Shown: positions 34,319-41,867 of the stretch, one piece after another
Position numbering within the stretch: position 1 is the stretch's first letter
How the letters are laid out: every line of letters begins with the position of its first letter
DNA from: Paenibacillus sp. EZ-K15
GTDB lineage: Bacteria; Bacillota; Bacilli; Paenibacillales; Paenibacillaceae
Assembly: GCF_002573715.1 (NCBI RefSeq)
Contig: NZ_PDHM01000012.1
Location: forward strand, 714,877 to 778,876
Reading direction: 5' to 3'
Length of the DNA stretch: 64,000 nucleotides
Position numbers and translations under genes: made by a program
Notes under the pieces: model-generated
What the model saw: the letters and a program-made list of their open reading frames with translations, nothing else
Told to the model about the DNA's origin: nothing
The model's database searches: none

Positions 34319-34975
34319 ATGAGATACAATCATATTCTATTTGATTTGGATGGCACTTTGACGGATCCGCGTGAAGGCATTACGAAAGCCGTGAAGTACG
34401 CACTCGGTAAACATGGGATTAACGTAAGTGATCTTTCCGAGCTGGAATGTTTTATCGGTCCCCCGCTCCAGGCGACCTTCACCGAGAAATATCATTTTAG
34501 TGAGGCCGAGGCATGGGAAGCCGTTCTTAGCTACCGTGAATATTACAAGGACACCGGTCTTTATGAAAATGAGGTATACGGCGGCATACGCGAATTATTG
34601 GATTTGCTGTTATCCCAAGGGCGCCGCTTGTATGTTGCTACCTCCAAACCTACGGTTTTTGCTGAAACGGTTCTAGAGCATTTTCAGCTTTCCGCTTATT
34701 TTTCCATGGTGTGTGGAAGCGAGCTGGACGGCACCCGGTCCGCCAAGACCGAAATCATTCAACATGTTCTGGATACGTGCCGTATTCAGACGCCTGGAGC
34801 CGTTATGATTGGAGACCGAAAGCATGATCTGATTGGAGCGCGGAACTGCGGGATACACAGCATCGCTGCAGGCTATGGTTATGGTTCCGAGGAAGAGCTG
34901 GCGGCATGCCAGCCAACCTATTGTTTCAAAACCGTGGAGGAGATGTTTCGGTCGTTTGCCAGCTTAGCGGTTTGA
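34319..34975 (+). CDS. HAD-family phosphatase, phosphoglycolate-phosphatase-like
   Basis: A 218-residue intact HAD hydrolase. Motif I is ILFDLDGTLTDPREG at the N-terminus, the cap domain follows, motif II is VATSKPTVFAE, and the end carries AVMIGDRKHDLIGARNCG (motif IV acids). A GAAGGAG site lies 9 bases before the ATG. It follows the broken HAD gene by 27 bases and was probably cotranscribed with it. Candidate substrates are phosphoglycolate, pyrophosphate or 5'-nucleotides; the sequence does not decide. Confidence 0.88.
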   Translation: MRYNHILFDLDGTLTDPREGITKAVKYALGKHGINVSDLSELECFIGPPLQATFTEKYHFSEAEAWEAVLSYREYYKDTGLYENEVYGGIRELLDLLLSQGRRLYVATSKPTVFAETVLEHFQLSAYFSMVCGSELDGTRSAKTEIIQHVLDTCRIQTPGAVMIGDRKHDLIGARNCGIHSIAAGYGYGSEEELAACQPTYCFKTVEEMFRSFASLAV

Positions 34976-35023
34976 AATCGGCTTGTAGATGAGACAGATC
35001 ACTTCGATTTTTCGCGTAACATC

Positions 35024-35042
35024 GGTTATAATGGTCATAACC
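35024..35042. promoter_or_regulatory. Inverted repeat over a -10 element
   Basis: GGTTAT and ATAACC, seven bases apart, overlap a TATAAT (35027-35032) that may drive the short reading frame downstream. A repressor bound here would block RNA polymerase. Confidence 0.4.
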
Positions 35043-35075
35043 AGTCGGAATGTCATAATTTGTGAAGGGAGGGGC

Positions 35076-35174
35076 ATGATCATGAAGGGAAGATTGACAG
35101 TCAGCTCTATGCAAAGTCTATTTGATGAACAACGGCGGTTGTTTGCATGGAGCGATGAGAAAGTTACCGCCTGA
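35076..35174 (+). CDS. Possible 32-residue small protein
   Basis: A GAAGGGAGGGG site is followed by ATGATCATG and a 32-codon frame, MIMKGRLTVSSMQSLFDEQR and onward to WSDEKVTA. The ribosome site and the promoter-like TATAAT under an inverted repeat favour real expression. The product is charged and partly helical, with no membrane segment. It lies 82 bases before a CD3324-type gene. No homologue is known to me. Confidence 0.4.
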   Translation: MIMKGRLTVSSMQSLFDEQRRLFAWSDEKVTA

Positions 35175-35256
35175 TTACCTCGTGTAGAGAGGCCGTTTAT
35201 CTAATGGACTTTGCATCCTTAAAACCTTTATTTTAATTTTAAGGAGCAGAGCTACC

Positions 35257-35526
35257 ATGAAATATATAAACGCGGATATTATACTTCCAGAGGAACTGTT
35301 GAAGGAAGTACAGAAATATGTACAGGGCGGGATGGTGTACATCCCTAAACCTGAAGGATTACGCAAGAAATGGGGAGAAAACTCGGGCAGCCGGGTGTAT
35401 TTGAAAAAAAGAAACCTGGAAATCCGGCAGTTGTTTGCGTCGGGCGCTACGATTGACCAGCTTTCTTCTCAATTTTGTTTATCCTGCGATTCCATCAAGA
35501 AAATCGTATATACCAAAAACAAGTAA
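35257..35526 (+). CDS. CD3324 family small DNA-binding-like protein
   Basis: An 89-residue basic protein with the typical start of this family (MKYINADIILPEELLKEVQK) and a central KKWGENSGSRVYLKKRN. The C-terminal half (EIRQLFASGATIDQLSSQFC, then SCDSIKKIVY) forms a helix-turn-helix like that of resolvase or Mor activators. Such proteins occur in many spore-forming Firmicutes and are presumed transcription regulators; targets are unknown. The gene stands alone with its own AAGGAG site and terminator. Confidence 0.8.
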   Translation: MKYINADIILPEELLKEVQKYVQGGMVYIPKPEGLRKKWGENSGSRVYLKKRNLEIRQLFASGATIDQLSSQFCLSCDSIKKIVYTKNK

Positions 35527-35530
35527 TGCA

Positions 35531-35564
35531 AAGTCACATTGGACTGATTCTGATGTGGCTTTTT
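35531..35564 (+). terminator. Intrinsic terminator
   Basis: AAGTCACAT pairs with ATGTGGCTT around a 13-base loop, ending in a run of T. Confidence 0.8.
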
Positions 35565-35667
35565 CTTATGTATAAAAGTCATTTTAAACCAATCGTTATA
35601 TAGAAGTGCAGATGCTGAGCAATTATAATCATTTAAGAACGTTCAAACCCATAGAGCAGGTGAGTTC

Positions 35668-36702
35668 ATGAATGATTTTTTTCAATTTGATACAGAAGAA
35701 CAACGCTGTGCGCTGCTCGCAAGAGCCAAGAGGGTTGCGATATCGGCACTTCAGCAATATAACCTGAGATGGGTTGAGATTGAATTTATCGGTATTTCGG
35801 ACACGATTACATATCAAGTTAGGACAAACTTAGATGAAACATACTTGTTGAGAATTCATTCGGATCGACGGTCCAGTAATGAAATAGACCTGGAGCTTCA
35901 ATTCCTGGATGCCCTTATTACCGCACGTATCAAAGTGCCGTCAGGTATAACCACTCCAAATGGATTAAGATTGTTGAAAATCGGTACGGAGCATGGATTC
36001 AGATCTCCTTATGTCACCGTGATGAAGTGGGTGGATGGTGTGCATGCCCATGAAAGACTTACAGAAGATCAAGCATATCAGGTAGGTGTCTTGATAGCCA
36101 GACTACATGAAGTGGCACTTGGCTTCGAAAGTTCTTCTGATTCCCGGAGACCCATATGGGGGATGAACAGCTATAGAGAAGCACTCGCCAAGTTGGAGCG
36201 ATATGCAGGAACTTTTTTGTCAGAAGTCTCGTGGTCACTGTATCAACTCGCAGCTGAAAAAGTTTTAACCCAGCTTGATCAGATGAACGCTGATGATTGC
36301 AATTATGGCCTCATTCATGCCGATTTACATCTGGGGAATGTGGTGTTTGAAGGTGGCCTTCCTCACCCGATTGATTTCGGTAGGTGTGGCTACGGTTTTT
36401 TTCATTACGATCTGGCAGCGGTCATGTTGTCACTTGTTCCGAACCAACGATTTAAAGTGCTACAAGGATATGAAAGCGTGCGGAAGTTGGGCTCGGATTA
36501 TATTCAGTCTCTGGAGTGCTTTTTCATCATGATCATGATGGAGAATTATAGCCACCATGCCTCTAATCCAAGAGAGACAGAAAGTCTGAAGAGTGAGCAA
36601 ATCTATGCGCTAGCCTATATCCGTGAATATTTAAGCGGGCGCCCGTTTCTGCTGAATGTGGTGGAGCCATTAGAAATAGATGATAAACCAATCTCTAGTT
36701 GA
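35668..36702 (+). CDS. Aminoglycoside phosphotransferase-fold (APH) kinase
   Basis: A 344-residue kinase-like protein. The catalytic loop is LIHADLHLGNVVFEGG at about residues 211-226, followed by the metal-binding PIDFGRCGYGFFHYDLA; the N-lobe has LRIHSDRRSSNEIDLELQFL with the expected Lys position replaced by an arginine-rich loop. The length and HxDxxxxN loop fit the family that contains stress kinase SrkA, homoserine kinase ThrB2-like and resistance phosphotransferases. Nothing nearby picks a substrate, and it should not be read as a resistance gene on this evidence. Confidence 0.82.
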   Translation: MNDFFQFDTEEQRCALLARAKRVAISALQQYNLRWVEIEFIGISDTITYQVRTNLDETYLLRIHSDRRSSNEIDLELQFLDALITARIKVPSGITTPNGLRLLKIGTEHGFRSPYVTVMKWVDGVHAHERLTEDQAYQVGVLIARLHEVALGFESSSDSRRPIWGMNSYREALAKLERYAGTFLSEVSWSLYQLAAEKVLTQLDQMNADDCNYGLIHADLHLGNVVFEGGLPHPIDFGRCGYGFFHYDLAAVMLSLVPNQRFKVLQGYESVRKLGSDYIQSLECFFIMIMMENYSHHASNPRETESLKSEQIYALAYIREYLSGRPFLLNVVEPLEIDDKPISS

Positions 36703-36750
36703 TCCGGTCATTATAGAAGGGTATCATGATATCATAATACGCGTTACAGA

Positions 36751-37590
36751 ATGGGTGAGAAAAGCTTGCAAGTAACGAATCGCCCAGGTGGATTTATCAC
36801 CTGCTTCATCATCATGATTGCCACCATCGTATGGGTTCAATGGACTTCATTCCTTCTATCCATGGCGTGGGGAATCGGACTGATCCTGTTGATATATACT
36901 TTGTCCAAGCTAAGAAGCTTACGAAAGATATCGATTCAAATAAGAGACACGGCCATAGTGGCGCTTATCATGGTGATAGGTTATATACTTTATCATTCTT
37001 TCGGTGAAATCATAAAAAATGGATTAGCAGGGCACGATGCCTGGGCCATCATACTATCGAGGTTAAGCCTGTTTCTATTTGTACTGCCGTTTGCGCTCGC
37101 GGCCATGTTGACGAAAGAAAAACCGTTATACCTCGCCATAGGTTCATGGGGGAAAACGATTTATTTTCCATGGATATTCAAAGGCCCGGTTAAGGATCCA
37201 ATCTGGCGATTCATGCTTATTTTCCTGGTTGTCATCTGTTCCATATTTTCATTCTTTATTGACTGGGGACAGCCGCAATTTCTCGTTCTTATCGGTTATG
37301 CACTATCATTCGCGCTGATCAATGCCGTCCTTGAGGAGCTGTTATGGCGCGGATACATACTTAGTCATTTTGTAAGTGGATTTGGTGAGCTGAAAGGACT
37401 CGTCATCGCCGGGGTTACCTTTGGTTTATACCATTACCACCTAGGTTTTTCGTGGTCGGTTTGTCTGCTGTTTTCAATCTTTGGTATCATGATGGGCGGC
37501 GTGGCTATTCGTTCGAAAGGTGTAGTTCCTGTGATGGTTATGCATTTTGTGATGAATGTTCTATTTGTTCTTAGCGGCATGATCCTGTAA
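36751..37590 (+). CDS. CPBP family intramembrane metalloprotease
   Basis: A 279-residue protein with about eight membrane spans. The CAAX-protease/bacteriocin-processing signature is complete: VLEELLWRGYIL (EExxxR), then GLYHYHLGF and VMVMHFVMN, which supply the histidines and Asn. Members process or degrade membrane proteins, and some protect against bacteriocins. The ATG has no clear ribosome site; a TTG five codons on (GGGTGAGAAAAGC ahead) is a possible alternative start. A terminator follows before the ECF operon. Confidence 0.83.
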   Translation: MGEKSLQVTNRPGGFITCFIIMIATIVWVQWTSFLLSMAWGIGLILLIYTLSKLRSLRKISIQIRDTAIVALIMVIGYILYHSFGEIIKNGLAGHDAWAIILSRLSLFLFVLPFALAAMLTKEKPLYLAIGSWGKTIYFPWIFKGPVKDPIWRFMLIFLVVICSIFSFFIDWGQPQFLVLIGYALSFALINAVLEELLWRGYILSHFVSGFGELKGLVIAGVTFGLYHYHLGFSWSVCLLFSIFGIMMGGVAIRSKGVVPVMVMHFVMNVLFVLSGMIL

Positions 37591-37596
37591 CTTTCC

Positions 37597-37625
37597 AAAG
37601 GGCGTCGATAGACGTTCTTTTTTTG
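37597..37625 (+). terminator. Intrinsic terminator between the CPBP gene and the ECF operon
   Basis: AAAGGGCGTC and GACGTTCTTT form a 10-bp stem (two G-U pairs) with loop GATA, followed by five T residues. Confidence 0.75.
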
Positions 37626-37701
37626 TTTTACGGTATGGGTAGACTATGGGACAGGCTATGTTGGTCTTTTTTTAGATTATCCAAAATTTTTTTCGAAAAA
37701 A

Positions 37702-37732
37702 GTGCAGGGGCAGCTTTCAAAGCTGACGTCTA
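37702..37732 (+). promoter_or_regulatory. Candidate ECF-type autoregulatory promoter
   Basis: CGTCTA at 37727-37732 is a classic ECF -10 element; 16 bases upstream lies GTGCAGGGG, a partial -35 match. The spacer contains a perfect 13-base palindrome, AGCTTTCAAAGCT. The predicted start near 37738 leaves a leader of about 20 bases that is essentially the ribosome site. Confidence 0.45.
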
Positions 37733-37757
37733 TGTATTTGGGAAGGAGGGGAGAGTT

Positions 37758-38312
37758 ATTGATGCTGAAACGTTAATCACGCGCATCCTGCAAGGGGATC
37801 AAGAAGCCTTTCGGGAACTGGTGAACCATTACAGCCAGCACGTGTTCCATACGGCATACTCGGTCCTGCGGGATGCCAAGGAAGCGGAAGATGCGTCGCA
37901 GGAAGTGTTTATTCAAGTATACAAAGCTCTCCCCCAGTACCGATCTGAAGGGTTTAAAACCTGGATTACACGCATCACGCTAAATAAAGCGATTGATATG
38001 AAGAGGAAGCTTTCCCGTAAACCGCCGGAGCAGCTGCACGGCGAACATGATGAAGTGCTGGATAAACTCCCTTCCCGGGACGAAGACGTGGTTTCTCTGC
38101 TCGTACATAAGGAGAGAAGAGAGGAACTTCGAGAGAAAATTAAACAATTGCCGGACAATCACCGTGCCATTATAACGGCTTTTTATTTGGAAGAGAAAAA
38201 CTACGAACAAATCGCAGTCGAGCTGGATGTCACGGTCAAGACGGTGGAATCGAAATTATACCGGGCCAGACAATGGATTCGGAAATCGTGGAAGGAGGAG
38301 GAATGGAAATGA
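37758..38312 (+). CDS. ECF-type RNA polymerase sigma factor with apparent ATT start
   Basis: An ECF sigma factor of about 184 residues. Region 2 includes FRELVNHYSQHVFHTAYSVL and AEDASQEVFIQVYKALPQYR; region 4 has ALITAFY-like text and NYEQIAVELDVTVKTVESKL as its helix-turn-helix. A perfect AAGGAGGGG ends 6 bases before ATT GAT GCT GAA, where relatives start with Met-Ile-Asp or similar, but no ATG, GTG or TTG lies in frame there. The open frame does run upstream to 37623, but that stretch lacks a ribosome site and precedes the likely transcription start. The ATGA overlap couples it to the anti-sigma gene. Confidence 0.85.
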   Translation: MDAETLITRILQGDQEAFRELVNHYSQHVFHTAYSVLRDAKEAEDASQEVFIQVYKALPQYRSEGFKTWITRITLNKAIDMKRKLSRKPPEQLHGEHDEVLDKLPSRDEDVVSLLVHKERREELREKIKQLPDNHRAIITAFYLEEKNYEQIAVELDVTVKTVESKLYRARQWIRKSWKEEEWK

Positions 38313-38767
38313 ACGTAAAGGGTAACGAGCTTAAGATGCTGACAGAACGATATGTTAGAGGAGAAGGCTCGGCAGAAGAACGGTCTTCTTATGAAGAGCT
38401 CATGTTATCGGATGACAGCGTGCTGGAGATCTATACGCAGGTACTGGCGGAGCTTGATTCCGAACTCCCTAGCCTCTCAGACGCGGAAGCATTTACGCAG
38501 CAGGTGGTGGAACACGAACAAATTAAGCCTTACACCCATAAAGCACCGCTGCGGATTCAGGAACGTCCGAAGCGATGGTACGAACGCGCGATCGTTCACT
38601 ACACCATTGCCGCTTCCATTACCATGCTGTTCCTCTTCACCGGGGCATTTGACCGACTTCTTCCCGGCGATATGAACAGTGAGGTTCCATTGTCCGAAAC
38701 ACCTTCCTACAGTAAACAATGGGTGGAAAAAACAACCGGCTGGCTTGACCAGCTATTATCACGATAA
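38309..38767 (+). CDS. Membrane-anchored anti-sigma factor-like protein
   Basis: A 152-residue protein immediately after, and overlapping by ATGA, the ECF sigma gene. The N-terminal 85 residues are acidic and helical (LTERYVRGEGSAEERSSYEE), the expected sigma-binding part; it has no zinc motif. One membrane span lies at about 100-118 (IVHYTIAASITMLFLFTGAF), and a 30-residue external tail follows. AAGGAGGAGG precedes two closely spaced ATG codons; I use the second, which gives 7-base spacing. Its role as anti-sigma factor is inferred from position and topology. Confidence 0.75.
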   Translation: MNVKGNELKMLTERYVRGEGSAEERSSYEELMLSDDSVLEIYTQVLAELDSELPSLSDAEAFTQQVVEHEQIKPYTHKAPLRIQERPKRWYERAIVHYTIAASITMLFLFTGAFDRLLPGDMNSEVPLSETPSYSKQWVEKTTGWLDQLLSR

Positions 38768-38790
38768 GAAAAATGAAAGGAAGATGCCTT

Positions 38791-39906
38791 GTGCAACCGC
38801 AAAAAAGTAAAGGGTTTGCCTTTATATTAAATATCCTTCCGGGCCTCGGCCATTATTATTGGGGGAGAAAGGGACGCGCCCTGCTATATCCGTTCTTGTT
38901 CTTCGGTGGCTTGTTCGGCGGATTTGTGCTCGGGATCATGACGGCTTCCGATACGGTTTTTGCGCTCGGAATTCTCGGAGCATTAATGATCTGGGGGATT
39001 AGCATGCTCGACCTGCTAATTGCCTTAATCCGATATACGCCTGTAACGATTATCCACGATGAATATGGACGGCCGATGGAGATTCGCCAGGAAAAGAGTG
39101 ATGAGTCTGAACGCTTTTATACCATACTGCTGTCCTTCATTCCCGGTTTGGGGCATTTTCAACTGGGATTGATGCAGCGCGGGTTGTCGTTCCTGATCGC
39201 ATTCTTCGGGCTTGGGACGATTCTGCTATTCTTGACAGGCTTGACTCACGAATCGGTATTCCTGCTGTTTCTGGGCATGCTGCCCATCATTTGGCTCTAT
39301 TGTATGTTTGATGTGGTTCAGCTGGTTCACCGCAAGCAAGCTGGAGAATTACTTATCGATCGCACGCTGTTTGATGAGCTCGAGAGCGGCCGGGAGAGCG
39401 GACGCCGGAGTAAAGTGTTTGCCACCTTGTTATCGGCCTTTCCCGGAGCGGGTCAAATGTATTTGGGATTGCAAAAACGCGGACTGCAGCTCATGGTCCT
39501 ATTTCTTGGCAGCATCTATGTGCTGGATGTACTCAAGCTGTCGCTGTTCCTGTTCTTGATTCCGCTGATCTGGTTTTATGCATTCTTTGACGGTCTGCAG
39601 CAAGTAAGCCGTTACGGCAGGGAGCCGCTGCGCGATCGACCGATCATCTCAGGACTTGGGAATCAGCAGCGCTGGCTCGGGCTTGGACTGCTCGTACTCG
39701 GTGTCTATTTCGTATTTACCAGCGTGGTGATGCCTTATATCGATACACATTTCCCTCATTTGCAGCTGGATTACCGCATTCGTTCCTATTTGAAGACCGC
39801 GATTATCGCCGTACTTCTCATCGGAGGTGGAATCAAGCTGATGACTGGCTCGAAAAAGGATGCATTGAGAGGAGGGCGTTCATATTATGATACCGACAAC
39901 GAATGA
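38791..39906 (+). CDS. Polytopic membrane protein with three repeated TM2-like modules
   Basis: A 371-residue protein with about nine membrane segments. The same module occurs three times: FILNILPGLGHYYWGRKGRA, then ILLSFIPGLGHFQLGLMQRG, then TLLSAFPGAGQMYLGLQKRG, each followed by one or two hydrophobic helices. The pattern P-G-x-G-(H/Q)-x-x-x-G-x-x-x-(K/R)-(R/G)-G/A resembles the TM2 domain. A GTG start follows AAAGGAAG by 7 bases. It is the third gene of the ECF operon and overlaps the next gene by 20 bases. Function unknown; an envelope sensor or stress protein is plausible from context. Confidence 0.72.
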   Translation: MQPQKSKGFAFILNILPGLGHYYWGRKGRALLYPFLFFGGLFGGFVLGIMTASDTVFALGILGALMIWGISMLDLLIALIRYTPVTIIHDEYGRPMEIRQEKSDESERFYTILLSFIPGLGHFQLGLMQRGLSFLIAFFGLGTILLFLTGLTHESVFLLFLGMLPIIWLYCMFDVVQLVHRKQAGELLIDRTLFDELESGRESGRRSKVFATLLSAFPGAGQMYLGLQKRGLQLMVLFLGSIYVLDVLKLSLFLFLIPLIWFYAFFDGLQQVSRYGREPLRDRPIISGLGNQQRWLGLGLLVLGVYFVFTSVVMPYIDTHFPHLQLDYRIRSYLKTAIIAVLLIGGGIKLMTGSKKDALRGGRSYYDTDNE

Positions 39907-40579
39907 TATGTCCATTCATGATCTGGGAAGCCCTCCATCGAAATCTGCACGTCAATGGAGAGTGGGTACACTCTCGATGGGACTCTCCTTGCTCGTGCTT
40001 GGCTTGCTTGTCTTGTCCTCCGCCTGGAAAGGCGTAGAGGTGTACACTTCCGCCGCAAGATGGTGGCCGATCGTATTTGTTCTGTTAGGTGCCGAGATCG
40101 TCAGCTACTCGCTGATTTTTCGGAGACGCGGTTGGGTCAAGTATGATATATTCAGCATTCTTCTCATCGGTTTTCTGGCCTCCTGCTGTATCGGTATAGG
40201 AGCGCTGAGTGCGACGGGTTTACTGGATCAGATTCGCCGTGAGACGATGTCCGTGCAGCAAGCGATTCCGTTACCGGATCAGAAGATAACAATCCCGGAC
40301 GGGGTTAAAAAAGTCATTGTTCAGGGCAGTTACAACCACAATATCCAACAGGATGCTTCGAGTTCGAATGAGATGCTGATTTTTGGCAGCCTGCGGACGG
40401 AAGATATCAAAATGTGGAGTACGACCGAGCTGCCGTCTATGATTCAGATAAAACAGTCGGGAAACATTCTATATGTCCAGCTGAATGATCCCCCGCGCTA
40501 TACTTTTCGGGGATCCTTCTCACAACTTGATATGACGTTATCCGTGCCTTCTGCAGTTAAAGTGATCATTAGAGATTGA
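39887..40579 (+). CDS. Membrane protein with LiaI/LiaF-like layout
   Basis: A 230-residue protein: a cytoplasmic N-terminus, two to three membrane spans (LSMGLSLLVLGLLVLSS, WWPIVFVLLGAEIVSYSLIF, ILLIGFLASCCIGIGAL) and a C-terminal beta-rich external domain (KITIPDGVKKVIVQGSYN through LDMTLSVPSAVKVIIRD) resembling the right-handed beta repeats of DUF4097/toastrack proteins. It begins inside the preceding gene behind GGAGGG. The span-plus-toastrack arrangement is used by cell-envelope stress proteins such as LiaF, which fits an ECF operon, but similarity is only by layout. Confidence 0.68.
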   Translation: MIPTTNDMSIHDLGSPPSKSARQWRVGTLSMGLSLLVLGLLVLSSAWKGVEVYTSAARWWPIVFVLLGAEIVSYSLIFRRRGWVKYDIFSILLIGFLASCCIGIGALSATGLLDQIRRETMSVQQAIPLPDQKITIPDGVKKVIVQGSYNHNIQQDASSSNEMLIFGSLRTEDIKMWSTTELPSMIQIKQSGNILYVQLNDPPRYTFRGSFSQLDMTLSVPSAVKVIIRD

Positions 40580-40630
40580 TCACGGTCTAATCAATGAAAT
40601 GATATGGAACGAGATATGGAGGGAGATATC

Positions 40631-40771
40631 GTGGCCAAGAATCTGTATTATCTGCTGTATATTGCACTGTTTGTTGTGACTTGTTTATTTATCTTCAATG
40701 CATACTCATCACCGGATCAGGTACCTGCGCCTTCGATCTCTTTAACGGAGCATGAGCAGAAACGGCTATAA
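40631..40771 (+). CDS. 46-residue single-span membrane protein
   Basis: A GGAGGGAG site lies 6 bases before a GTG start. The product has one hydrophobic span (YYLLYIALFVVTCLFIFN) and a short polar tail ending QKRL. It follows the LiaF-like gene by 51 bases and precedes the operon terminator, so it is the fifth gene of the ECF unit. Small single-span proteins often modulate larger membrane complexes. It is below the length normally called by gene finders. Confidence 0.65.
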   Translation: MAKNLYYLLYIALFVVTCLFIFNAYSSPDQVPAPSISLTEHEQKRL

Positions 40772-40782
40772 TCCATATAAAG

Positions 40783-40824
40783 AAAAAACCTGTAAACGAT
40801 TTGGAATCGTTTTACAGGTTTTTT
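40783..40824. terminator. Bidirectional terminator between convergent genes
   Basis: AAAAAACCTGTAAACGATT pairs with AATCGTTTTACAGGTTTTTT (one mismatch) around a short loop. It serves the ECF operon on the plus strand and overlaps the end of the SdpI-like gene on the minus strand. Confidence 0.9.
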
Positions 40825-41105
40825 AGTTTTCGTTCAACGAGTATGTAAATCAGGATAAAAACGATCACGGTCGCAATACCGGTGGTCATGAAATGGCCGG
40901 TAAGCCTGGCGATCAGCAGCAGGATGACCCCAAAGATCATTAGCAGCAGACTGACGTAGGCATTGGCAACTTTAAAGTTCCGTTCATTTTTGAGAGATGA
41001 CGTAGTTTTATAAGCATAAATGCTCTTGGAGCTTTTAGGCGGAAGCAAAAAGAGGACCAAACCATACAAAATAAATACGATGCCAATGGCTAAACTTTCG
41101 AGCAT
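40812..41105 (-). CDS. Short SdpI-like membrane protein
   Basis: A 97-residue protein with three membrane spans. The loop after the first span, SIYAYKTTSSLKNERNFKVA, followed by NAYVSLLLMIFGVILLL, resembles the conserved GYRT...W segment of the SdpI/YhfL family, whose best-known member gives immunity to the SdpC cannibalism toxin. This copy is about half the length of SdpI and no sdpC-like gene is nearby. An AGGAGTG site precedes the ATG. The assignment is moderate. Confidence 0.6.
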   Translation of the reverse strand: MLESLAIGIVFILYGLVLFLLPPKSSKSIYAYKTTSSLKNERNFKVANAYVSLLLMIFGVILLLIARLTGHFMTTGIATVIVFILIYILVERKLKNL

Positions 41106-41133
41106 CCCTATACACTCCTAACGGAAAGATAAC

Positions 41134-41175
41134 GCCGGATGCACCCCGAAAACGTTGAATCATGGTGCATCCGGC
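41134..41175 (-). terminator. Hairpin at the end of the pro-mtn operon
   Basis: A perfect 12-bp stem, GCCGGATGCACC with GGTGCATCCGGC, lies 36 bases after the mtnB stop on the minus strand. The T tract is weak (GTTATCTTT). Confidence 0.6.
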
Positions 41176-41210
41176 TGTTCAAGCCCTATATCTGCAAATA
41201 TAAATATACT

Positions 41211-41867
41211 TTACTTGGATCCGGCTGCATTCAAGAGCAGACGACGGTAGGAGTATTCGAATATAAACTCAAAAGCCTCCAGATGTTTCTTGGCTTCGAA
41301 AGCATTTTTGCCCCAGGCATAGATGCCGTGGTTACGCAGCAATATGCCGGGTACCGCCGGATCAAGCGCATCCGGAACGAGTTCCGCTATCCGCGGAATG
41401 TCTGCATAGTTCGGCAGGATCGGAATGCGAATCGCCGCGTCCTCATCCCAAATGTTAAAGGCCTTGATCAGCTCGATTCCTTGGGCAGGGACATAACCAT
41501 GTTCACCATACCAGTCGCTGATCAGATTGTTATCGATGGTATGCACATGGAAAATGGCGCCGCAGCCGGTTTTGCGATAAATTTCGCAGTGAATCAAAGT
41601 TTCCGCACTAGGCTTTAAGCCGGTTGCTTCACAAGGTACGCCGTTCTGATCCACAAAAAGATAATCTTCGGGCGTATGTACCGACTTGTCTTTACCACTG
41701 GCTGTCACCGCAAAATAAAACTGCTCTGGGTTGAACTCGCCAACACGGACAGATAGATTACCGCTGGTACCCGGGAACCAGTTTCTAGAAGCAAACAGTT
41801 CCTTAATTCCTCTAAGATCCTGCAGGGCAGCCTGTTTCTGTTCGAGCTGGATATCTGAAAATGCCAC
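41211..41867 (-). CDS. mtnB: Methylthioribulose-1-phosphate dehydratase
   Basis: A 218-residue class II aldolase-fold enzyme that dehydrates methylthioribulose 1-phosphate in methionine salvage. The zinc-binding region is HVHTIDNNLISDWYGEHGY and the final His lies in LLRNHGIYAWGKNAFEAKKH; the N-terminal FPGTSGNLSVRVG is the phosphate-binding loop of the family. It follows mtnX with no gap (start codon abuts its stop). It is the last gene of the six-gene operon. The next salvage gene, mtnD, is not in the window. Confidence 0.94.
   Translation of the reverse strand: MAFSDIQLEQKQAALQDLRGIKELFASRNWFPGTSGNLSVRVGEFNPEQFYFAVTASGKDKSVHTPEDYLFVDQNGVPCEATGLKPSAETLIHCEIYRKTGCGAIFHVHTIDNNLISDWYGEHGYVPAQGIELIKAFNIWDEDAAIRIPILPNYADIPRIAELVPDALDPAVPGILLRNHGIYAWGKNAFEAKKHLEAFEFIFEYSYRRLLLNAAGSK

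Noticed and set aside
35668..36702. Aminoglycoside resistance gene
   Set aside because: Only the general APH fold is supported; there is no sign of the specific resistance subfamilies or of a mobile context.
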